Source: Pseudomonas donghuensis
Lineage (GTDB): Bacteria; Pseudomonadota; Gammaproteobacteria; Pseudomonadales; Pseudomonadaceae
NCBI RefSeq assembly: GCF_000259195.1
Contig: NZ_JH650784.1
Span: 8,111 to 50,145 of the forward strand
Length of the DNA stretch: 42,035 bases
Direction of reading: 5' to 3'
Below, one piece after another: positions 35,573-42,035 of this stretch; position 1 is the first letter of the stretch; every line of letters begins with the position of its first letter. The translations under genes were made by a program, and so were the position numbers. The notes below the pieces were generated by a model. That model did no database searches, was not told the DNA's origin, and was given only the letters and a program-made list of their open reading frames with translations.

Positions 35573-37444
35573 TCAGCGCTGGGCCGTCTTGGTGTCCCAG
35601 GCGGGGATCTTGAACACCCAGAACGAGCCACCCTGGGCCACCGGCTTGGTCAGCTCGGCCATGTCGCCGCCCCACAACGGCACCGCGCCGCCGTAGCCGA
35701 CGGTCACGCCGATGTATTGCTCACCGTCCTGTTCCCAGGTGATCGGCGGCGAGACGATGCCGCTGCCGGTCTGGAATTTCCACAGCTCCTCCCCGGTCTT
35801 GGCATTGAAGGCCTTGAAGTAGCCGTCACCGGTACCGGTGAACACCAGGTTGCCCTTGGTCGCCAGTACCCCGGCCCACAGCGGCAGGCGTTCCTTGTGC
35901 TCCCAGACCATCTTGCCGGTGGTCGGGTCCATGGCGCGCAGCGAGCCGACGTGGTCCTCGTACATGCGCTTGATGCGAAAACCCATGCCCAGGTAGGCCG
36001 AGCCCTTCTTGTAGTTGACCTCCTCGGTCCAGTATTCCTCTTTCCACTGGTTCGACGGCACATAGAACAGGCCGGTGTCCTGGCTGTAGGCCATGGGGTT
36101 CCAGTTCTTGCCTCCGAGGAACGGCGGCGACACTTCCACCGGCTTGCCCTTGGTCTGCCCTGGCTCGGGCTTGGCCGGGCGCTGGCCGGGGTTTTCTACC
36201 GGGCGGCCGGTCTTGAGGTCGATATGGCTGGCCCAGGTGATGTTGTCGGCGAACGGGAAGGCGTTCTTCAGCTTGCCGTTGGTGCGGTCGACCACGTAGA
36301 AGAAGCCGTTGCGGTCGGCATGGGCGGTGGCCTTGTACTGCTTGCCGTCCTTGTCCTTGTAGTCGAACAGCACCAGTTCATTGTTGCCGGAGAAGTCCCA
36401 GGCGTCATTGGGCGTGTGCTGGTAGAACCATTTGACCTCGCCGGTGCTCGGGTCGACGCCGACCTGGCCGGAGGTGTAAAGGCTGTCGTAGTCGTGCGGG
36501 TTGCCGTCTTTGGACGTGCGCGCCCAGGTGTTCCAGGGGCCCGGGTTGCCGGCGCCGACAATGATGGTGTTGGTCTCGGCATCGAAGCTTGCGCTCTGCC
36601 ACGGGGCGCCGCCGCCATGGCTCCAGGCCTCGACCTTGCCGGACTCGGTGCTCGGGTCGTTCGGCCAGGACGGTGCCTTGACGTCGCCGGTGGGGGTGCT
36701 GTCCTTGCCGTTCAGGCGGCCCATGTGGCCTTCGACGAAGGGACGCATCCACACCTCGTCGCCGGTTTCCGGGTCGCGGGCGTACAACTGGCCGACCACG
36801 CCGAACTCGTCGCCGGAGCTGCCGTGAATCAGCAGCACCTTGCCGCTCTTCTGGTCCTTGATCAGGGTCGGGGCGCCGGTCATGGTGTAGCCGGCGCTGT
36901 GGTCGCCGAACTTCTTCTTCCACACCACCTTGCCGGTGTCCTTGTTCAGGGCAATGACCTGGGCGTCGAGGGTGCCGAAGTAGATCTTGTCGCCATAGAT
37001 GGCGGCACCGCGGTTGACCACGTCGCAGCACGGGCGAATGTTGTCCGGCAGGCGATGATTGTAGGTCCACAGGCGCTTGCCGGTCTTGGCATCGAGGGCA
37101 AATACCCGCGAGTAGGAGCCGGTGACGTAGATCACCCCGTCATTGACGATGGCCTGGGACTCCTGGCCGCGTTGTTTCTCGTCGCCAAAGGAGTACGACC
37201 AGGCCGGGGTCAGCTTGAACACGTTCTGGTCGTTGACCTGGGCCAGCGGGCTCCAGCGCTGGGCATTGGTGCCCATGCCGTACTGCAGCACGTTGCTGGT
37301 GCTCTTGTGGTCGTCGGCGATGTCTTCCCAGCTCACCGGTTTCGCCAGGGCATGCGGGGTCAGGGCCAGGCTGCCCAGCAGGAGGACGGTGTGCACGGCG
37401 GCAGACAGCGGAGAAAGCGCGGCGGGTAACGATCTTATTGTCAT
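35573..37444 (-). CDS. pedE: PQQ-dependent alcohol dehydrogenase, Ca-type
   Basis: A 623-residue periplasmic quinoprotein ethanol dehydrogenase oxidising short alcohols and passing electrons to cytochrome c. The signal peptide is residues 1-34. The vicinal disulfide is C139-C140 (IRPCC), and the Ca ligands and catalytic base are E213 (GDEFG), N300 (GNPGPWN) and D350 (NDAWDFSGN). Subtracting 34 gives 105/106, 179, 266 and 316, the numbering of P. aeruginosa QEDH. Ser at D350+2 (not Asp) indicates calcium rather than lanthanide use. GGGA precedes the ATG at 37444. Confidence 0.93.
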   Translation of the reverse strand: MTIRSLPAALSPLSAAVHTVLLLGSLALTPHALAKPVSWEDIADDHKSTSNVLQYGMGTNAQRWSPLAQVNDQNVFKLTPAWSYSFGDEKQRGQESQAIVNDGVIYVTGSYSRVFALDAKTGKRLWTYNHRLPDNIRPCCDVVNRGAAIYGDKIYFGTLDAQVIALNKDTGKVVWKKKFGDHSAGYTMTGAPTLIKDQKSGKVLLIHGSSGDEFGVVGQLYARDPETGDEVWMRPFVEGHMGRLNGKDSTPTGDVKAPSWPNDPSTESGKVEAWSHGGGAPWQSASFDAETNTIIVGAGNPGPWNTWARTSKDGNPHDYDSLYTSGQVGVDPSTGEVKWFYQHTPNDAWDFSGNNELVLFDYKDKDGKQYKATAHADRNGFFYVVDRTNGKLKNAFPFADNITWASHIDLKTGRPVENPGQRPAKPEPGQTKGKPVEVSPPFLGGKNWNPMAYSQDTGLFYVPSNQWKEEYWTEEVNYKKGSAYLGMGFRIKRMYEDHVGSLRAMDPTTGKMVWEHKERLPLWAGVLATKGNLVFTGTGDGYFKAFNAKTGEELWKFQTGSGIVSPPITWEQDGEQYIGVTVGYGGAVPLWGGDMAELTKPVAQGGSFWVFKIPAWDTKTAQR

Positions 37445-37704
37445 GGTTGGAGTTCCCAATGAAGGTTTTGGCCTGCATAGACTGGAACGCCAAGGGCGCG
37501 ATCGATACGGAAAAACTCCCGGTCTTAGCGGGAAAACTTCCCAATCCGGGCATGATTTGGCACTGCCCCACAAGCGCTACTACCAAGGGAGGAGGCTGCG
37601 ACCACCAAAGCAGCATGGGGCCCTTGCCAGGGCCTTCCTAAGATGCCGGCACAACCTTTCAGCCGAGAGGTTCTTGCGTGCAAACAGCAGTCGAGGGCAG
37701 AACA
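37445..37704. promoter_or_regulatory. Divergent pedE/pedF regulatory region
   Basis: Two overlapping dyads lie at 37517-37533 (TCCCG-N7-CGGGA) and 37530-37542 (GGGAA-AAC-TTCCC), so TCCC/GGGA half-sites occur three times in 26 bases. They sit about 75 bases upstream of pedE and 165 upstream of pedF, a plausible place for regulator binding. No sigma-54 site with correct spacing was found. Confidence 0.45.
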
Positions 37705-38142
37705 ATGAAAACAGCAAAACACGCCTGGTTGAGCCTGATCGTCGGTGTCGGCCTGATGAGCAGCGCCGGGGCTTTCGCCCATGGCAACGTCACGCCGACC
37801 GCGGTCAATACCGGTAACCTGGAAAAGCTCGGTGATCAGTGGCGCGCAGAAAACCCTTACCGCAACAGCAAGGACCATGACGAGGCGGTGTCGATCGGCG
37901 CTTCGGCCTATAACCAGAACTGCGCCGCCTGCCACGGCCTGGAGGCCAAGTCCGGTGGCATCGCCCCGGATTTGCGCTTGCTTGACGAAGGCGCTGCCGG
38001 TGATGAGTGGTTCGTCGAGCGGGTGCGCAACGGCGCGGTACGCGATGGCCGGGTGTACATGCCGAAGATGGCCGACTACCTGAGCCAGGAAGCACTATGG
38101 GCGGTGCGCAGCTACCTCGACAGCGTGCATGTCGAAGAGTGA
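37705..38142 (+). CDS. pedF: Cytochrome c550, electron acceptor of PedE
   Basis: A 145-residue periplasmic c-type cytochrome. The signal peptide ends around AGAFAHG. The heme site is CAACH (Cys73, Cys76, His77), and a Met in MPKM (about residues 119-122) is the likely sixth ligand. It is divergent from pedE and matches the PedF/ExaB partner that accepts electrons from the PQQ enzyme. The ATG at 37705 has GAGGGC upstream. A REP follows its stop. Confidence 0.92.
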   Translation: MKTAKHAWLSLIVGVGLMSSAGAFAHGNVTPTAVNTGNLEKLGDQWRAENPYRNSKDHDEAVSIGASAYNQNCAACHGLEAKSGGIAPDLRLLDEGAAGDEWFVERVRNGAVRDGRVYMPKMADYLSQEALWAVRSYLDSVHVEE

Positions 38143-38146
38143 CTGC

Positions 38147-38212
38147 AGGAGCGGGCTTGTCCCGCGATGCGATATCACTGTTGAATCGCTATCGCGGGAC
38201 AAGCCCGCTCCT
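38147..38212. repeat. REP palindrome after pedF
   Basis: A perfect 22-base inverted repeat (AGGAGCGGGCTTGTCCCGCG start) with a 22-base spacer that itself holds GCGAT/ATCGC. The core differs from the elements at 25793 and 35491, so it is a second REP class. It separates the convergent pedF and acyl-CoA dehydrogenase genes. Confidence 0.85.
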
Positions 38213-38226
38213 ACAGTAGGTCGTGA

Positions 38227-39378
38227 TTACAGGGTGTAGTGCTTCAACTCCCGCGCAATCAGCATGCGCTGAATCTCGCTGGAGCCTTCGTAGATCTGGG
38301 TAATGCGCGCATCGCGGTAATAGCGCTCGACCGGATAATCCTCCAGATACCCATAGCCACCGTGTACCTGAATCGCCTTGGAACACACCCGCTCGGCCAT
38401 CTCCGAAGCGAACAGCTTGGCCTGTGAAGCCTCGCTCAGGCACGGCTTGCCGGCGCTGCGCAGGCGCGCGGCGTGGAGGATCAACAGCCGCGCGGCGTTG
38501 ATCTGCACCTGCATGTCGGCCAGCAGGTTGGCGATGCTCTGGTGCTCGTTGATCGGCTTGCCGAACTGGATGCGATCGCGTGAGTACAGCAGCGCCGCCT
38601 CGAACGCCGCGCGGGCAATGCCCAGGGCCTGGGCGGCAATGCCGATACGGCCGCCTTCGAGGTTGGACAGGGCAATGGCCAGGCCCTTGCCGCGTTCGCC
38701 GAGCATATTGGCGGCGGGGATGCGGCAGTTGTTCAGGGTTACCGCGCAGGTGTCGGAGGCGCGGATGCCCATCTTGTGTTCGCTGCGATCGACCACGAAG
38801 CCTTCGTTATCGGTGGGCACCAGAAACGCTGAGATGCCTTTTTTGCCCAGCTCCGGGTCGGTCACCGCGAAGACGATGGCAAGCCCGGCGCGGCGGGCAT
38901 TGCTGACGAACTGCTTGGCGCCATTGATCACCCAGTGATCGCCCTGCAGTTCGGCGCGGGTGCGCAGGTTGTGGGCCTCGGAGCCGGCCTGCGGTTCGGT
39001 CAGGCAGAAGCAGCCGATCACTTGCCCGCTGGCCAGGCGTTCGAGCCAGGTCTGTTGCTGCTCGGCGCTGCCGTAGGCGAGCAGGGGGCCGCAGCCCACC
39101 GAGTTGTGGATGCTCATCAGTGCGCCGGTGGCGCCATCGCCGGCGGCGATCTCCTCGACCGCCAGGGCGTAGGCGACATAGTCGGTGTAGCTGCCGCCCC
39201 ATTGCTCGGGCACGACCATGCCGAGCAGGCCCAGCTCGCCCATCTTCTGCACCACGCCATCATCGATCCAGCCGGCCTTTTCCCAGGCCTGGGCATGGGG
39301 GGCGATCTCGCCGCGGGCGAAATCCCGAGCCATGTCGCGGATCATGATCTGTTCTTCAGTCAGTTCCAGGTCTTGCAT
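38227..39378 (-). CDS. Acyl-CoA dehydrogenase, probably isobutyryl-CoA type
   Basis: A 383-residue flavoenzyme. CFCLTEPQAGSEA (substrate/FAD), WVINGAKQFVSNA, DRIQFGKPI and QVHGGYGYLEDYPVERYYRDARITQIYEGSSEIQR (catalytic Glu region) are intact. It begins LELTEEQ. The gene sits 16 bases after a 3-hydroxyisobutyryl-CoA hydrolase gene, the valine-degradation neighbour, so isobutyryl-CoA is the likely substrate; other branched or short acyl-CoAs are possible. Confidence 0.88.
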   Translation of the reverse strand: MQDLELTEEQIMIRDMARDFARGEIAPHAQAWEKAGWIDDGVVQKMGELGLLGMVVPEQWGGSYTDYVAYALAVEEIAAGDGATGALMSIHNSVGCGPLLAYGSAEQQQTWLERLASGQVIGCFCLTEPQAGSEAHNLRTRAELQGDHWVINGAKQFVSNARRAGLAIVFAVTDPELGKKGISAFLVPTDNEGFVVDRSEHKMGIRASDTCAVTLNNCRIPAANMLGERGKGLAIALSNLEGGRIGIAAQALGIARAAFEAALLYSRDRIQFGKPINEHQSIANLLADMQVQINAARLLILHAARLRSAGKPCLSEASQAKLFASEMAERVCSKAIQVHGGYGYLEDYPVERYYRDARITQIYEGSSEIQRMLIARELKHYTL

Positions 39379-39394
39379 CTGCGTACTCCAGGCC

Positions 39395-40465
39395 TCACAG
39401 GCCTTCGAAGAATTGATCCACGCGCTGGCGGTTGAGGCCGGCGAGGGTGGTGGGGTTCCAGCGTGGCTGCTTGTCCTTGTCGATGATCAGTGCGCGCACG
39501 CCTTCGATCAGGTCGCCATGCTCGAACCACTGGCGGTCCAGGTGCAGTTCCATGGCGAAGCAGTCTTCCAGGCCCAGGTGGCGGCCACGGCGCAGCATCT
39601 CCAGGGTCACGGCCATGGCCAAAGGCGAGCGGCTTTCCAGCAGGTCGGCGGTTTTCACCGCCCATTCGTGGCTGTCGGCCACGGTGACTGCCCGCAATTG
39701 CTCTACGATACTGCCGACATCGGCCAGGGCGAAGAAGTGATCGATGGCCGGGCGCAACCTGGCCAATGGCGCGTCTTCGAGCACCTGGGTGCCAAGCTTG
39801 GCCAGCACGCTTTGCAGGTCCTTGAGCGGGTGTTCGCCAAAGCGCAGGGTGTCGAGGCGTTCATCGAGGCTGGCCAGCTTGCTGCTGTCCAGGTACCAGT
39901 CGGCCAGGCCGCAGTACAGCGCATCGGCCGCCTGCACCTGTACGCCGCTGACCCCCAGGTAGGTGCCCAGCTCGCCAGGAATGCGCGAAAGAAAATAACT
40001 GCCGCCGACATCCGGGAAGTAGCCGATGGCGGTTTCCGGCATGGCCAGGCGGCTGCGCTCGGTGACCACGCGCAGATCGGCACCCTGGGCCAGGCCCATG
40101 CCGCCGCCGAGGGTGAAGCCGTCCATCAAGGCGAGGATCGGCTTGTGGTAATGGTGGATGCACAGGTCGAGGGCGTATTCCTCGACGAAGAAATCCCGGT
40201 GCAGGCTGTCGCCGGCCTTGTAGCTGTCGTACAGCGAACGGATGTCGCCGCCGGCGCAGAAACCTTTCGGGCCTTCGCCGCGCAGCACCACGGCCTGCAC
40301 CTGCGGGTCACTGGCCCAGGCATCCAAGTGGCGTTGCAGGCTGCGCACCATGTCCAGGGTCAGGGCGTTGAGGCCGGCGGGGCGGTTGAGGGTCAAGTGA
40401 CCGATATGGTTGCGAACCTCGGCCAGTACATGGGCGTCGGTTGGCGCTTGAGCGTGCGCGGTCAT
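39395..40465 (-). CDS. 3-hydroxyisobutyryl-CoA hydrolase
   Basis: A 356-residue crotonase-fold enzyme. LNRPAGLNALTLDM, FCAGGDIRSLY (oxyanion hole), the DGFTLGGGMGL loop, and MPETAIGYFPDVGGSYFLSR with its catalytic Glu and Asp distinguish it from enoyl-CoA hydratases, which are about 100 residues shorter. It releases 3-hydroxyisobutyrate in valine breakdown. It is first in a two-gene operon with the acyl-CoA dehydrogenase. Confidence 0.87.
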   Translation of the reverse strand: MTAHAQAPTDAHVLAEVRNHIGHLTLNRPAGLNALTLDMVRSLQRHLDAWASDPQVQAVVLRGEGPKGFCAGGDIRSLYDSYKAGDSLHRDFFVEEYALDLCIHHYHKPILALMDGFTLGGGMGLAQGADLRVVTERSRLAMPETAIGYFPDVGGSYFLSRIPGELGTYLGVSGVQVQAADALYCGLADWYLDSSKLASLDERLDTLRFGEHPLKDLQSVLAKLGTQVLEDAPLARLRPAIDHFFALADVGSIVEQLRAVTVADSHEWAVKTADLLESRSPLAMAVTLEMLRRGRHLGLEDCFAMELHLDRQWFEHGDLIEGVRALIIDKDKQPRWNPTTLAGLNRQRVDQFFEGL

Positions 40466-40816
40466 CGCTGTCTCCCTGCTTTGTTATTGATTTTCCACGT
40501 GTTTTAACACGGTCTGGATAGGCGCTAGAGGATCGAAGGATCCTATCAGTGCAAAATTGCCCAATACAATCCGTAAATCTGCAGGCTGAGTCTGCATTTT
40601 TGCATGGCCGATTGCGCCTAACGCACCGGGTCTTGCCACTTTAGCCTTGTGGCACCGGTGGGCAAGGGCTTAGGTCAGAGGAGTAGTTCCGCCTGCGGGG
40701 AGCCAGGCCCGCGCCGCCAAAGCAGCACCCGGCCGGTGCCAAGGCAGCGTATGGCTGCCTGGCGAGGGTTTCGATAATCGCCTCCGACATTCGTCCCCCC
40801 GTTTGCGGAGAGCGCC
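40466..40816. other. Divergent intergenic region
   Basis: 351 bases between the hydrolase and porin starts, with no gene. A perfect dyad CGTGTT-TT-AACACG lies at 40498-40511, just upstream of the hydrolase gene, and a 7-bp hairpin (AGGCAGC, 40742-40760) lies in the porin's likely 5' leader. TGGCAC at about 40651 lacks correctly spaced GC and is not a sigma-54 promoter. Confidence 0.45.
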
Positions 40817-41998
40817 ATGCACAACAATAACAATGCCAATCGCCGTTTCCTGCCCTTGCTGACCAGCCTTGTCGCCTTGAGTCTGAGCCCCTTGGCCGAT
40901 GCCGAAATCATGCTCTACGACAAGGAGCAGACGACCTTTTCCACCGACGGCTATATCAACGCCTTCTACGTCAATAGCGACGTCGATCGGGCGGGGGAGC
41001 AGTACGACCGTCGACAGTCGCGGGTGAAAATGGGCTTTTTGCCCAACTACCTGGGCTTCAACATGACCCGCCAGGTGGATGACCTCAAGCTCGGTGGCCG
41101 CGCCTCGTTCTGGGTGACCATCAATGACAGCGAAACCAACGGCACCGACACCGCCATCGACGTGCGCCAGTTCTACGGCACCGTGGCCAACCCCGAGTGG
41201 GGCGAGGTGCTGATCGGCAAGGACTTCGGCCTGTTCGCCCGCTCCAACATCCTCCTCGATGAGCTGCTCGCAGGTTATGGCCAAGTCAGTGACACCCTGG
41301 GCCTGGTCGATGGCGGCGGCGTGTCGTTCGGCAACATCGGCAGCGGTTACCCGTACCCGTTCCCGACCTCGCAGATCACTTACCGCACACCGGTGATGGA
41401 AGGCCTGCGCATTGCCGTGGGGATCATGGACCCGGTCGATACCAACGACGACAGCGCGGTGGGCAAGGCCTACCAGGAAAACCCGCGTACCGAGAGCGAG
41501 ATCACCTACCAGTTCGACCTGGGCGGGGTGCAGCTCTACAGCTGGCTCAACGGCACCTACCAGACCTCGGACAACACCGACAGCCGGGTTGATTCGGTCA
41601 CCTCCAAAGGCCTGGGCTATGGCGTGCAGGCCAAGGTGGGTGGCTTTTCCCTGACCGGCTCGGGTTTTACCGCCAAGGGCATCAACCCGTTTTTCACCAA
41701 CAACGCCGGTGAGGCCACGTTGCGTGAAGTCGACAGCAAGGGTTATTTGCTGCAGGGCTCGTACAAGGTCGGCAAGAACCGCGTGGCGCTGTCCTACGGC
41801 AAGACCAAGGATGACGGCAACGGCGCAGTGAACACCGGCGCCGATTATGAAACCCGCGGTATCGCGCTGTTTCATGACATCAACGACAACCTCAAGCTGG
41901 TGGCCGAGTACAACCAGTTCGAGATCGACGGGCATGAGGGCGATGCGCAGAACGAGGATACCGATACCTTTGCCGTGGGGGCGGTGCTGACCTGGTAA
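40817..41998 (+). CDS. Outer-membrane porin
   Basis: A 393-residue precursor of the Gram-negative trimeric porin family. The signal peptide ends SPLADA. The mature barrel begins MLYDKEQTTFSTDGYINAFY, has the GRASFWVT strand and the constriction-loop region DFGLFARSNILLDELLAGYG, and ends in AVGAVLTW (terminal aromatic). It lets small solutes cross the outer membrane; specificity is unknown. GGAGAG precedes the ATG. It stands alone, divergent from the valine genes. Confidence 0.87.
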   Translation: MHNNNNANRRFLPLLTSLVALSLSPLADAEIMLYDKEQTTFSTDGYINAFYVNSDVDRAGEQYDRRQSRVKMGFLPNYLGFNMTRQVDDLKLGGRASFWVTINDSETNGTDTAIDVRQFYGTVANPEWGEVLIGKDFGLFARSNILLDELLAGYGQVSDTLGLVDGGGVSFGNIGSGYPYPFPTSQITYRTPVMEGLRIAVGIMDPVDTNDDSAVGKAYQENPRTESEITYQFDLGGVQLYSWLNGTYQTSDNTDSRVDSVTSKGLGYGVQAKVGGFSLTGSGFTAKGINPFFTNNAGEATLREVDSKGYLLQGSYKVGKNRVALSYGKTKDDGNGAVNTGADYETRGIALFHDINDNLKLVAEYNQFEIDGHEGDAQNEDTDTFAVGAVLTW

Positions 41999-42025
41999 AC
42001 ACAAGACCTGGGAGCACTGCCAATC

Positions 42026-42035
42026 CTGTGGGAGC
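42026..42035 (+). repeat. Start of a REP element cut by the window edge
   Basis: The last ten bases (CTGTGGGAGC) match the opening of the REP arms at 25793 and 35538, so another copy probably continues beyond the edge. Confidence 0.5.

Noticed and set aside
37554..37575. TTGGCACTGCC upstream of pedF as a sigma-54 site
   Set aside because: The bases 10 after GG are CA rather than GC.
40640..40670. Sigma-54-like TGGCAC before the porin
   Set aside because: The GG is not followed by GC at the required 10-base spacing, so it fails the invariant pattern.
40670..42004. Large open frame opposite the porin
   Set aside because: The porin strand has a signal peptide, a barrel and a ribosome site; the opposite frame has none of these.

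Overview
The window looks like a chromosomal segment of a gamma-proteobacterial Pseudomonas, most likely from the P. putida side of the genus. The evidence is high G+C coding DNA with typical AAGGAG ribosome sites, several Pseudomonas-style REP palindromes at gene ends, a PedE/PedF-type quinoprotein ethanol dehydrogenase locus with its response regulators, a sigma-54-controlled 3-hydroxybutyrate cluster, and many Pseudomonas-typical small families (DUF1652, DUF3016, DUF2867). No rRNA, tRNA, CRISPR array or intact insertion sequence was seen.

Layout. 1-2.0 kb: a truncated LysR regulator divergent from a 14-TM MFS exporter. 2.0-4.7 kb: an islet of five small orphan genes, one of which carries a CheD-like Cys/His pattern. 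4.8-7.4 kb: an overlapping cystathionine beta-synthase/gamma-lyase pair (reverse transsulfuration). 7.7-10.6 kb: an SDR plus SnoaL-like pair divergent from a LysR regulator, with a perfect palindrome between them, then a hot-dog thioesterase. 10.6-12.7 kb: a small lipoprotein and a fimbrial chaperone plus adhesin with no usher. 12.8-20.6 kb: housekeeping and transport genes (VOC protein, DUF2867, DUF3016, PPP phosphatase, two LysE exporters flanking an AraC regulator, and an autotransporter).

20.6-27.3 kb is a ketone-body catabolic block on the minus strand: permease, 3-hydroxybutyrate dehydrogenase, ecotin, acetoacetyl-CoA synthetase and parvulin. It is preceded by a clear -24/-12 promoter, two matching dyads that look like enhancer sites, and the sigma-54 activator (HbcR-like). 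A REP element that can fold as a three-way junction lies between the two dyads. The activator directly follows yejA-yejB-yejE, where the ATPase gene yejF would be expected.

31.3-33.3 kb holds a parvulin and a DAHP synthase gene. The DAHP synthase is preceded by a clear attenuator (43-aa leader peptide with a Phe/Tyr/Trp run, then a 13-bp terminator) and, after the terminator, a second small ORF with an aromatic residue at nearly every third position. 33.4-38.2 kb is the ethanol-oxidation locus: an AgmR/ErbR-type regulator, a second response regulator, an exported pentapeptide-repeat protein, a Ca-type PQQ alcohol dehydrogenase and its cytochrome c550. 38.2-40.5 kb encodes an acyl-CoA dehydrogenase and 3-hydroxyisobutyryl-CoA hydrolase (valine catabolism), and 40.8-42.0 kb a porin.

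The best candidates for undescribed biology are the two-peptide aromatic leader of the DAHP synthase gene, the dyad/REP arrangement upstream of the 3-hydroxybutyrate operon, and the small-gene islet with the CheD-like protein. All family names come from reading the translated sequences; no database search was run.
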